Below, piece by piece: positions 33,277 through 43,740 of a stretch of DNA of 64,000 bases. How positions within the stretch are numbered: the first letter of the stretch is position 1; the number at the start of each line of letters is the position of its first letter. The notes under the pieces were generated by a model that was not told the DNA's origin, searched no databases, and was given only the letters and a program-made list of their open reading frames with translations. Source of the stretch: Rhyacophila brunnea (lineage: Eukaryota > Arthropoda > Insecta > Trichoptera > Rhyacophilidae); contig JAGYXB010001583.1 in assembly GCA_022495005.1 (NCBI GenBank), positions 1 through 64,000 of the forward strand, given 5' to 3'. The position numbers were made by a program, and so were the translations under genes.

Positions 33277-34471
33277 TGGGGATTCCAATCCCGGGATCCC
33301 GAGCCATTTTCGATACCTATGAATCCCGGGATTGATAAACATAATCCCGAAACTTTCAGGATTGATTTTTTTATCAATTTTTATGGAAAATAAAATATAA
33401 CAGAAAAATTACTTTTAATAGCAAATAAATACATTAGAAATAAACTGAGTTTGAATGAAGTTTGATTTATACCCATGTGTAAGTTGCCGATTCATTTTAT
33501 TTTTTCTCATAAATTAATAAAAATGAGAAAGATTGGAAAAAAATGCTTTTACGGCAGTTTCATATTTGGCTGACTAATTAGAGTTATGAAGCGGAAAGGC
33601 CATAATAAGTACACCATGATTTGCTTTACTATTTTAAATCTCGCTAACCCATTCATTAAGTCTTTACTATCATAAACAGCAATCTCATATTAAATTCACA
33701 TTATTATTTATATTACAATATTATTTACTTCGTTAAACTTTTGTATTTCCAAGATCGAACGTAGGTATACAATATTAACAAAAATAAAATAAAAAAGCCT
33801 TTTTATTTCATACAAACAAAAGTAAATGACAGTTGATTGACTACCTATATCTAATGAATAAACCTATGAATATATCTATTATGTATATATATATATCTAT
33901 CTATGATTGTATTATCTACTTATTTTCTAGTTTATATAATATTAATTATTATTATTTTTTTATATTTTTGTGTAATACATAATATATGTATTGAGATTTT
34001 TTATTTTGTATATATTACTATTAGATAATCTTTATAAATTAAATAGTGATATGTAATTAGTTTGTTTGGTTTGTAAGAACCCCTCTACGGGTGAAGGCCT
34101 CCTCCAAAGAGTCCCTCTGGACTCTGTTTTTGGCTATTTGTAGCCAATTTGGACCCGCTGTCTTTATGATGTCGTCTTGCCATCTCGCATGGGGTCTTCC
34201 TCTATAGCGCTTCCCTTTTAAGCCGTTCCATGAAGTAATGTTCCATGCCTGTCAGACCTGAAGATACTCTAGCAAACCTAATATTAACAATAAATGTCTT
34301 AAATAGTATAAATTATACTAGATTTATTTTTTACCGATTTTATCAATGTTATTTGTAAATATAAAAAAAAAACAATGGAAAAAATGCCAATCCCCTGACC
34401 AGTCCCGGGATTCCGCAAATTGTAATCTCGAAATCCCGGGATCAGAATTTTGGCTCGGGATTGGATTCCCT
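33277..34471. mobile_element. hAT-like element with LINE fragment inside
   Basis: The left end GGATTCCAATCCCGGGAT and the right end GGCTCGGGATTGGATTCCC are inverted, CCCGGGAT-rich repeats. AGTACAGA flanks both sides (33269-33276, 34472-34479), an exact 8-bp duplication. The interior is AT-rich with a TATATA run near 33885 and a LINE scrap at 34075-34258. No transposase is recognised. Confidence 0.8.
34075..34258 (-). pseudogene. LINE C-terminal scrap inside the hAT element
   Basis: The minus strand reads NGLKGKRYRGRPHARWQDDI, then NWLQIAKNRVQRDSLEEAFT, the extreme C-terminus common in insect RTE/CR1-type LINEs. Only about 60 codons are present. Confidence 0.65.
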
Positions 34472-34479
34472 AGTACAGA

Positions 34480-36315
34480 GGAAATCAACAATAATTGTTA
34501 GTCATGCCAGTGAGTCAGCAAACCAATAGCGTTTCGGTATAAAGTACGGCTTTTTAAGTTCCATCTACTAGATGTCTTCACTAAAACACGTTTACATGTA
34601 ATTGACACTTTTACATCGAGTCCTCACTTACTTCTCAGCCGTTTTAAAGGACATATCGTTACCTCACGATAATGACCAACCTGAAATGCAAGTAAAGTAC
34701 ACTCTCAGTAATCCGCCGCTCGATTATCCGTCAACTACTGTGTGTCGCTACATTTCAAAATCAGCCAAGTCAAACTTTAGGTATTTTTTACTTTTTTGTA
34801 AATTGCTGAAGAACTACTGCTTTCTAACATTTCTGCATTATCAAAATGTGGAATTTATTAATTTTAAATATTCTATAAGTACTCGAAACAATATAAACTT
34901 GCACCCTTGTGACTGTGTATTTGAGAAAACAAAAAGCCGTTTTTCTCCTATTCATATCTTATGGACTTGGCTGATTTTGAAATCTAGCGACACATATATT
35001 ATAATCCGCCATTATTTTTACTCGTTGATAGCACAAAATCAAGCTCTATAATTCGTCGGTATTCGATTGTCAAATTCAGTAGTCCGCTGGATACAAGTAC
35101 ACAACGCAGAAGAGAGGGGTTTAAGAAGAAGGGGAAGAAAGTAATGTACCAGGGAGGAAAGTGCCCAAAGACCGCATCACAATAATTAATCCGTGTTCCA
35201 ATGCAACCGGAATGAAACTTTTGATCATAGGGAAAGCCAGGAATCCTAAACCATTCAAGAATATCTTAAGTTAATAAACTTAGTTTATAAATATGTATAA
35301 TTTACTAAATACTTGATTTTGATTATAAATAAATCGTAGGTACCTACCTAATTTGCTAGTCCAAATCTCTCAAAAAAACTATTTTTACGATATACCCGTT
35401 TTAATTTTTACCATATTTTGTATGTATGCACTATAATCTGCTGCTTCCACCAATTGGGCACTTGCCTGGTTTTTGGGGTTGCAGATTACTGAGAGAGTAC
35501 CTACTGTACATAAAACAACACTGCGCACACTGGCACGAGCTCACATGTAGTAATTATAATGTGTTTCTAGCATAAGCGACATGTGCACCTATTGTCCGAC
35601 AACATGAAATTGGCGATAACAGGAAGTCGCTGTAATCGCATGTAGAAGACTTCTAGTGACATACCTGTCATGGTGGCTAGAGGCGTGTTTAAATAATGTG
35701 TCGGTTCTCCTTTTAGATGCTACTACCTTTCTTCTTTCCAATAAGCTAAAAGTTTACTAATAATAATTCTAATAACACTCTTGCTCTTAGACTATAAAAT
35801 AGCAATTCTAGCAATACGCGCTCGCAGGTTATCGACACTTAGCTATGAGACAAAGTAAGATTTCCATGGCCATGGCAAGATATTTACAAATCTGTAAACC
35901 TTTTATCTTACTCTAGCGCATGTCGCAGAGATTATAAGGGTGCCGAATACTGTCTCACTCGCACTTATGCATCGGTTTTGTTCAGGCCTTGATCCTGATC
36001 GTTTTAGATATTTTTATTATAAAAGTCTTCAAATTACGTAAATTGACAGATCCATACCTATACCACGGAAGCGAAAATATAAATTATAAATTTGGGAGCG
36101 TTCCTTATTTGATAACTGAAGTATGAATAGATGCACTGGAGGGGATTGTTAAAATAATGTTAAGATAAAAACCATTGTCCATCTAGATCTGTATTTCTCA
36201 AAAATCATAAAAAATGCCCTAATTAATTTTATAAATCTTCGTTGACAGAGATATCATTATTTACTTGCATCTTGAGTTGATAACCTTCTTGCGTACTAAT
36301 TTTAATTTGGTGTAC
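34480..36315. other. Largely unassigned; a short repeat near its end
   Basis: No gene is supported. A 149-codon open frame (34602-35051) has no recognisable domain and starts without an ATG. About 35815-35990 matches 62938-63125 (GCTCGCAG, ATCTTACTCTA, CACTCGCACTTATG, TTTTGTTCAGGCCTT), a dispersed repeat of unknown class. Confidence 0.45.
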
Positions 36316-37434
36316 ATTCTTTCAAATCAAATCAAATCAAGTCAAATTTATTTATTTTACATATAATGAACATAACAAATTGTAAATTCAAAGCGTTCAC
36401 GACATGACATTAAAGAAGTGTTAATAATTTTAAAAAATAAAAATACAGAGAATAAGCAATAAAATAAGAAAATAAATAAAATAAGTACTTAAAAAAATAT
36501 AAGTAGATGGAAGCACACAGAGTGAACCTTGATAGACCCTATCTTAAAAACTCATAAAACAACGTCCACCTAAATCATGGGTGGCCAACCTTTTCAGCAG
36601 CCGGGCCAGATTCTAAAAATGAGATTTCCTACCGGGCCGTAAAAACCGATTTTTTTTATAATACAAAACAAAAAAGAAATACACATTATATTTTATATAT
36701 CAATAAAATAAAACAAAAATCAGAATCAAACATATTTATTAGATTAGACTTTTTTTAAATAATAAAAAATAAGCAAAATAATATAAAAATAATTTTAGTG
36801 AAAAGTTTGATTTTGTGTGGCAGAACTAAGTGCATCAATATCGATATCGAGTGAGGTTGTTCCTACACGCAAACAGTTTTCCAAATGCTCATCCACTGAT
36901 TTGTGTTCTCATTCGGGATTTGATATGCTTCATCCGACTAAAATGCTGTTCGTAAGTGTTTCCAAATAGCGAAGTCATCATTAGAGCAAGTTTGTAAAAT
37001 GCAGGATATTTCTCATTGTCCAAATGTTTTGTAAAACTCTTCCAAACCAACCTGATGGAATTTCTTCTTTAACTGTTCATCGCAACATAGTTCACAATGT
37101 TCAGTTTGTAAATTTCTTGGTAATAAATTCACGTCTACAGAGAATGGCGTCATAAATGCAGCAAACATCGCACGGTGCTTTTTAAAATCTTGAGCCAATG
37201 TCGAATCTCAATTTGCGAAATTAGCACATCTAGCGGTAGGTAGCATTTGATATTATTTTTATTTTCTCACTGCTCCACGGGCCACAAGTTGACACCCAGC
37301 GGGCCAAATGCGGCCCGCGGGCCGCAGGTTGGCCACCCATGACCTAAATTCACCCTCACGTATGTGGAATATATCAATATCCGAAGCGATTTCATTAAAC
37401 ATGGTTACTGCCCTCCCAATTGGCATTACTACTT
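36316..37434 (-). pseudogene. Jockey-like LINE 3' end split by a hAT element
   Basis: 36316-36567 (a TCAAA-type tail, complement of 12290-12350) and 37350-37434 (complement of the RAVTMFN region) form one minus-strand copy like 11866-12350. The element at 36576-37341 lies between. Confidence 0.8.
36576..37341 (-). mobile_element. hAT element with GTF2IRD2-like transposase remnant
   Basis: The ends CATGGGTGGCCAACCT and AGGTTGGCCACCCATG are inverted. ACCTAAAT (36568-36575 and 37342-37349) is an exact 8-bp duplication. On the minus strand, 37198-37013 reads FAAFMTPFSVDVNLLPRNLQ, then HCELCCDEQLKKKFHQVGLE. Further on come YPAFYKLALMMTSLFGNTYE-type text, then MKHIKSR, and DEHLENCLRVGTTSLDIDID. 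This resembles the C-terminal hAT dimerisation region of GTF2IRD2/ZMYM-type transposases. Frames are broken and the N-terminal two thirds are missing. Confidence 0.8.
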
Positions 37435-37636
37435 CAGCCTCGTGTGTTTCTTCATGTTTCTTCGAAAAATCGTGCATTAAATTGTAATATTCAAATCGAA
37501 GGATAGAATATAATAAAGGTTGCAGGCTTGTTTACTATAATATTGCGATGCTCGGCGGGGAAACTATTAATGTGGTCCTAAATTTGATTTACGTAATATG
37601 TACACTTACTATATTATTTTCCGGTACTATATTTAG

Positions 37637-38652
37637 CAGTGGCGAGGGTGGAGGTAGGTTGTTAAGATCCGACATAGGTAGTGCACACTAAACTTTGTCA
37701 GTCAAATGTATTTGTTTTCAGCGAACTAAGACCACAATGTGTGGATAGTGTTTATTAGTTTTTAAAATTCATTTAAGCCTGCCTGATCCCAGCCATGATA
37801 GATAATAGCCAAAAAATATTCGTTTATCTATAAAATATTTTAAATTTTGCTACATCATTTCAGATATTTTATAGATAAAAGAATATGTTTTATAGATTAT
37901 GGTTTGGTAGGGCAGGAGTTAAGTAATGAATTTTAAAAAACTAACAAACACCATCAGTAATATGCACATTGAATACGTGTATTAAATAAGGCTCTACGTA
38001 CCAAAAAGTAGTATTGCCTGTAGTTACAAAATACCGAGTCATTGCAGTAAATTTTCATGAAGCAGACCTTTTGAAAAATGTAGTTTTACAGTGTGAAGTA
38101 ATCACGGCAGCTTCTATAAGTTTAGGTATTAAGAAGTCGCAAGTGTCAACACACCATCGTCAGCTATTTTATATTGAATGTCGTTGACCACTGCAGTGCT
38201 ACACAATTATAAATAAAACATGCCAACGGACTTACAACGTCGACAGGTTTAATTATTTTGCTGTATTTATTTGACTTGCTTGAGGCACTTAGACTATAGT
38301 TGAAGTTATTGGCGTTAGTATTTAGAACATTTTTCTATAAAAATGTCAGTTTTTATTATTTTGGTACGTAGCGCCTTAATTAATACACGTAAGTATTCAA
38401 TATTTAATTCAGCGAAAACAAATAAGCATGACTGAAAAAGTGTGCATCATTTTTGTGAGATCGCCCATAGGATACCTAAACCATTATGGCTTGGTTTAGG
38501 CAGGGTTTAAATAATTTTTAAAAACTAACCAGCTCCATCGCCAATAAAATTTGTCTTATTAGTTCAATGAAAACAAATACTTATGACTGACAAAGCTTAG
38601 TGTAAACTATTTATGTCGGATCTTAACAGCCTACCTCCACCCTTCGCCACTG
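37637..38652. mobile_element. hAT family 1 element, copy 3 (carries a nested MITE)
   Basis: The ends CAGTGGCGAGGGTGGAGGT and CCACCCTTCGCCACTG match copies at 31967 and 22479. The flanking 8 bases do not match each other, so the duplication has decayed or one end was exchanged. It is about 430 bases longer than other copies, explained by the insertion at 37968-38401. Confidence 0.8.
37968..38401. mobile_element. MITE nested in hAT family 1
   Basis: The left end ATTGAATACGTGTATTA and GCTCTACGTACCAAAA are inverted at the right (TTTTGGTACGTAGCGC, TAATACACGT). The right end has four extra bases. It accounts for the excess length of the host copy. Superfamily unknown. Confidence 0.7.
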
Positions 38653-38734
38653 ATGCCCACTCACCAATGGTAAATGCACGCTGACAACGAATAATAAAAT
38701 AACTAAGGGTAATATTCTTTATATGTTATTATTA

Positions 38735-39215
38735 TTTATTTATTATGGCGCATTGGCCAATCTCTGTATTGTCATAATACTCTTTTTAAATAAATAAACA
38801 CAGTTAATTTATATTTACAATATAATGAATTAATTAAATGGGCTAGACACACAGCTCGAAGAAGGGACAATCGTTGGAAAAATGTTGTCATCCAGTGGTA
38901 CCCAAGAGGTACAAAACGTCCGCAAGGTAGACCTAGAGCCCGCTGAATCGACGAAATGATAAAGTTCTGCGGAAGTACGTGGTAACGCAACGCACATGAC
39001 CGAGAGAAGTGGAATCAGCTTTGAGAGGCCTTGTAAGGGTTGTAATAGAGTTCGCTAAAAACCTCAAATGGAAATGGGCATTACACGTAGCTCGACGAAA
39101 TGATTAAGTTCTGCGAAAGGATGTGGCAACGCAACGCAAACGACTGGGAGAAGTGTATTCAGCTTCGAGAGGCCTTCATCGAGCAGTGGATAGATACAGT
39201 CTGATGATGGTAATG
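38735..39215 (+). pseudogene. LINE 3' fragments, partly duplicated
   Basis: 38735-38800 is the complement of a piece of the LINE 3' untranslated region near 40000 (TTATGGCGCATTGGCCAA). 38830-39040 reads WAGHTARRRDNRWKNVVIQW, RPQGRPRARWIDEMIKF-like text with a stop. 39060-39215 is a second, shorter copy (TTCTGCGAAAGGATGTGGCA). All are dead LINE C-termini. Confidence 0.6.
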
Positions 39216-39281
39216 AATAAATTAATACAATACAAGAATATTAAATTTTTATTACCTACTAAGTAAATGTTAAAAAAAAAA

Positions 39282-39494
39282 TGTGGTCGCGCGGCTTAAG
39301 CGTTAGACTATAACACTGTGGGTCCCAGGTCCGAATCCTGGGTCTGGCAAGTACACATATTGTTTTTCTATTTGTATGTGAGTCAGGGTATGGACATAAT
39401 AGGTTGAGCAAGTGGCTGACAAAAAAACAAAAATCTGTTAATACAAACCTCTACTCTATGGAGGCCCATATGATCCTATCGATCGGACATAGTC
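39282..39494 (+). mobile_element. tRNA-derived SINE family T (copy 6)
   Basis: TGGTCGCGCGGCTTAAGCGT head, CCCAGGTCCGAATCCTGGG T-arm, TTGAGCAAGTGGCTGAC, CTATGGAGGCCCATATGATC, then GATCGGACATAGTCGG. Confidence 0.8.
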
Positions 39495-39602
39495 GGAAAG
39501 TAAAAAATGTTAGTATAAAATGTAAACAAATGTTGAAAATTTGTAGCGTTTGTAAAAATCCTTAGGGGATCCCTATATATATATATATTTTGAATTTATT
39601 GA

Positions 39603-39660
39603 TAAAGTTTATTTAGCACTATTTATGTCGGTAACGGTCTACCTCCACTCGTTGCCACTT
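39603..39660 (-). repeat. One end of a hAT family 1 element
   Basis: GCACTATTTATGTCGG followed by CTACCTCCACTCGTTGCCACT matches the right end of 31967-32554. The left end is not found nearby. Confidence 0.6.
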
Positions 39661-40164
39661 ATGTAAAGTACTAAGGCTGTGGGAGAGAGGAGCATCAAAA
39701 CAGCGCCGACGAGTCCCGATTTTCGACATCGTCTTGATCGTCTCGATACTGTCTGATAAAAATATTTATACAAATTTCCAGATAATGTTTCGCTGACTAT
39801 CTGTCTTATCTCAAGAAATATAATATTATCAGTTACTTACATAATCTAAGATCAACAGTTATTTATTATACTATGCATGACATGACAGATTTTTTAAGTG
39901 CATATGTGTAGAAAGTAGGTATCTAATCATCAAAATATTAAAATAATAATCTAGGTATATTAATATGATATTATTTTTATTTATTTATTTATTTATAAAA
40001 AAGAGTATTACGGCATTACAGCTTTTGGCCAATGCGCCATAATACATAATACATAATACATACAAATATATAAAAATATCTTAATTACAAATAACAACTA
40101 ATATGACAAGAAAGTGGAAAAGACAGCATGTGTAAATATTAAAGAAATATGATAATATATACAA

Positions 40165-40984
40165 TTATAAATTTATCCTATTTAAAACGTCTACAAACAT
40201 TATATAATTAATAAAAAACAAATCAACTTTTATGGTGTCATCAAATAAGCTAATTGCACGATACACAGCATCATGAAACATAACATCTGTCCTGCGACGA
40301 GGTATCTTGAAGACCGTGGAGCTGCGAGTGATATTGGTGGGAACATGAAAATTAATATTTGCCAGTATATGCGGATTGTAAATGAACCCACGAAGAAGTA
40401 AAAAGAAATGCTTTAAAAGAACAATCACTCTTCGGGTAGACAGGGATTGCATTGATAGCATACCCAGAAGAAAACGAGTCGGGAAATTCATTTTATTGTC
40501 ATTATCATAAGGAAAGAACCCGTATGTTCTTAAGTAGAGAAATCTAAGAAATCTATTGTGGACTCGATCCAGCTTAATTGTGTGCATGAACCTATTAGGA
40601 CTCCAAATAATGCTGGCATATTCAAGAATACTCAACACAAATGATACGTATAATGTACGTAGCACTCGGACGTTTTCGAATGATTTTGAAACCCTCATAA
40701 CAAAACCAAGCATTTTGCTAGATCTAGTACTGATGTTAAGAATATGCTGATTGAAAGTGAACTTTGTATCATACAATACTCCCAAATCTTTTATCTCCGT
40801 TACCCTACTCAATATTATACCAGACAATGTGTATGGGAACAATAAGGTGTGCCTTGAACGATTGAATGAAATAATATTACATTTGGAGGTAGCGAATTCA
40901 AGTTTATTTAAGATAGACCATTGCGAGATAGCATCTAGGTCAGACTGCAACATCGCACAGCATAATGGGGTTTCAATAGTTCGA
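40165..40984 (-). pseudogene. C-terminal part of the interrupted LINE ORF2
   Basis: The minus strand reads AMLQSDLDAISQWSILNKLE, ATSKCNIISFNRSRH, IKDLGVLYDTKFTFNQHI, LSILEYASIIWSPNRF, RVHNRFLRFLYLRTYGFF and FLLGMLSMQSLSTRR, the thumb and C-terminal region of Jockey-group reverse transcriptases. It ends at the stop near 40165. The open frame seems to extend to 41241, but 40985-41241 belongs to the R1 element. Confidence 0.82.
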
Positions 40985-42236
40985 GCCGTTCTGACGTGTT
41001 TTTGCATCGTTATCATTTCGCTTTCGTTATTTTCAATTTTGACCCTGCTATTCACAAGTTTTTGATCCCGTTTTTTAACTAATACCTTTGCCTGCCCATG
41101 GAATACGATTTGTGAAACTTTTGTGTGTTTTCCCCTAGGACTTTCCCGGTAAATGTGCCTTTTTCCTTGCCAACCAGCAATGAACTCGCGAACAATCATA
41201 TTTCTGCATAAATTTATTGCTCCCGTGTAATTGATAACCATTAAATTAATTAGTTTAATTATTATTACAAGTTATAAACAGATGTAATTAGCGTTGTTGT
41301 TGTTAGATTTGGTGTTTTAAAATAAGTATTTCCATTCCTTCATTTAATAATAGTATTGTAATAATAATTAATTATTGTAATAATATAATATTTATTGCGT
41401 GATAAATTTAGTGTAGGAACTGCTATATATTATATGCAGGGACGACCAGTGCATCGATCGAAAGACAATATTATTATAGTTTGAACCAGACGCTCAAATC
41501 ACTTCAAACTCGTACAGTGAATGAGCAACCGTCTGCCTAACATAATAACGTTACTCATATGTGAATAGTGTGAAACCTCAGTGATTTTTCGCGGTTGTTC
41601 CTCCATCCTAAACCCATACTTCAAAATCCACGCCCACTTTTTAAATTTTTGACGTCAGTCGCTTTTTGGCGGCCGTCCAAAGCGGGCGGTCACCTCGCCT
41701 TACCCGCACCAATATTTCATATTTCAATTTCCGACCTTTAAATTCTCTCTCTCAGATTCACCAAACCTCTCTCTTTTTCTATTTATTATATACCTACATC
41801 AAGCCCATTTTGGACTTAGAATTTTTTCACGCTTTTTCCCCCGTCACCTCGTTACCACAGCATATACTCACGTCAACCTCGCCAAAACATCGTCTCTGAG
41901 GTCCGCCGTACCCCCCCTCGTGTCCCTGTCCAACTTTGGATAGGGACCATTTTTGGACCGCGGGCCCAACTTGACCTCCCCTGACCAAACGTCAAGGGAC
42001 CCCATTTGGACCCCGACCCTACACTTGAGCACCCCTGGTAGCAGAGTAGGCACTATTGTTGTATACTCAACATACCACACTATCGCATCGCTTCGCCCTC
42101 TTCCACCATTTCAAAAGTGTTAAAACACTAAGACTGCACAATATCCAAACTACCGGCCGTGTAACGATCCCTCATATTAAATACAGATCCCATCCGCCTT
42201 CTCTCACTCTCTACCTTCACACCATTGCGCACCTAC

Positions 42237-43740
42237 ATGCCAAATATGGTGCGCACTCCTCGTCCCCCTCACGGCATCCACTTCAGGATGCACTGCCTAC
42301 GCTCCATCTTCGGCTAGGACGGCCAAAACTAAACAACGTTCGCCAAAAACGCCAACGAAAAAAGCAACCTCATCTCCAACAATTACGGAACCGGAGCCAA
42401 AAAAGGCCAAATCAAAAAACCATCAGGCGCCCCCTCGACAAGATGATGACGACTCTTCCTCCTCTGGCGAAGACATTGGGATACCCATGGACTTCTCCAG
42501 GATAGACCCTGATCAACACGACGAAATTTATACCGAAGTCTCAACCTGTCTAAACGAGATTATATCGGCCTTCCGCGGCAAACAGGCCGGCGCCAAAGAG
42601 CGAATATCCAATGCTCTGCTGAACCTATCTGAAGCCCACAGCCGGCAGAATCTCGCCATGGCCAAACTCGAGCGAAAATCCATTGTCCAAGAAGCCAGAA
42701 TACTACACCTGGAACAACTGCTCAAAGATAGGACCTCTGGCCTCAAAATTCAAAAGAAGGCCATTAAGGACTTGCACGCTCAAACCAAGATACTTAAGAC
42801 CATCCAGCCTCAAGCGCCCGCAAATGCCCAACCCGCCGCCACGACACCTGCCCCTATGTCATGGGCCACGGCATTGGGCAGGAAAAGCCGCCTTCCCATG
42901 GCCACGACGTCAACACATGCAGCACCCTCTACCTCCTCCGCCTCCACCAACCAACAGTTTCCATCCTTGCTTCCCCTCGCCCCCAGACCGGGAGTTCTCT
43001 TCTTCCCGACCGGATCTGGGGAGAAGAAATCGGATACCACGAAGGAGATCCTTAAGAAGGCCTTCGACCCCAGGTCTCTTGGGGTTCAAATTACGGGTAT
43101 CCGTAATATAAGGAACGGAGGTGTAATTGTTCACCCCCGTTCTGAAGTCGAGGCCAAGGCCCTTATTAAAGCCCTGGAGACCTCGGAGGCTGCCCTACGA
43201 GCCGAGCTCGCCGGGAAAAAGCAGCCTCGTGTAATCATTTTCAACCTTCCCTCTACACTCACAGAACTACAACTCCGGGAAGCCATCTTCACCTCCACCC
43301 GTGAACAGACCGGCCTGCCAGAAAAAGCATACGCGGACATAAGACTGAGCCACAAAGCCGGGCCAAGAACCGGCAGATGCCACTTTGTGGTCTTCGCCCC
43401 GGCGGCCATCTGGACTGCCCTTATTGCAGAGGACAGACTCTACATGGGGTGGGAATCCTTCCCTCTTAGGGACTACGTTGGGGTAGTGAAGTGCAATATA
43501 TGCCACCTCTTTGGTCACATGGCCAAAGGATGCACCAGCAAAACGCCGACGTGCAGCCACTGCGCCATCTCCGGCCACGACCGCGAGGACTGCCCCAGCA
43601 AAGGAAACCCACCCAAATGCGTGGCCTGCTACAAGCACAAGCAGCCGTCTGATCACTCCACCGGCAGGCTCGATTGCCCAGCAAGGCTCCACGCCGAGCT
43701 GCGTGAAAGGGCTATGGTGGACTACACTGCCACGCGATGA
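42237..43740 (+). CDS. R1-clade ORF1 (Gag-like, CCHC zinc knuckles)
   Basis: A clear 417-codon frame starts at 42487 (MDFSRIDPDQHDE). Coding-like text continues upstream in the same frame (SSSSGEDIGIP, KKAKSKN), and the likely true ATG at 42237 (MPNMVRTPRPPHG) is in another frame, so one indel near 42275 is inferred. Domains: a basic/acidic N-terminus; a coiled-coil-like stretch (about codons 30-110 of the clear frame); APRPGVLFFPTGSGEKKSDT; an RRM-like region (IIFNLPSTLTELQLREAI); then zinc knuckles CNICHLFGHMAKGC and CSHCAISGHDREDC and a third CVAC...C. It would bind the element RNA. The stop overlaps the ORF2 start (ATGA, 43737-43740). Confidence 0.78.

Noticed and set aside
34602..35051. 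149-codon open frame as a gene
   Set aside because: The frame does not begin with ATG, composition is like AT-rich noncoding DNA, and no domain or splice context is visible.
40985..41241. N-terminal part of a 358-codon minus-strand frame
   Set aside because: The target duplication at 40972-40984 shows that this part is the R1 leader read antisense by chance.
42056..42505. 149-codon frame upstream of R1 ORF1
   Set aside because: It is out of frame with ORF1 and low in complexity; the better candidate ORF1 start is ATG 42237 with an inferred indel.
43131..43692. Minus-strand frames in the R1 ORF1 region as genes
   Set aside because: GC-rich coding DNA gives open antisense frames; the sense strand has all the recognisable motifs.
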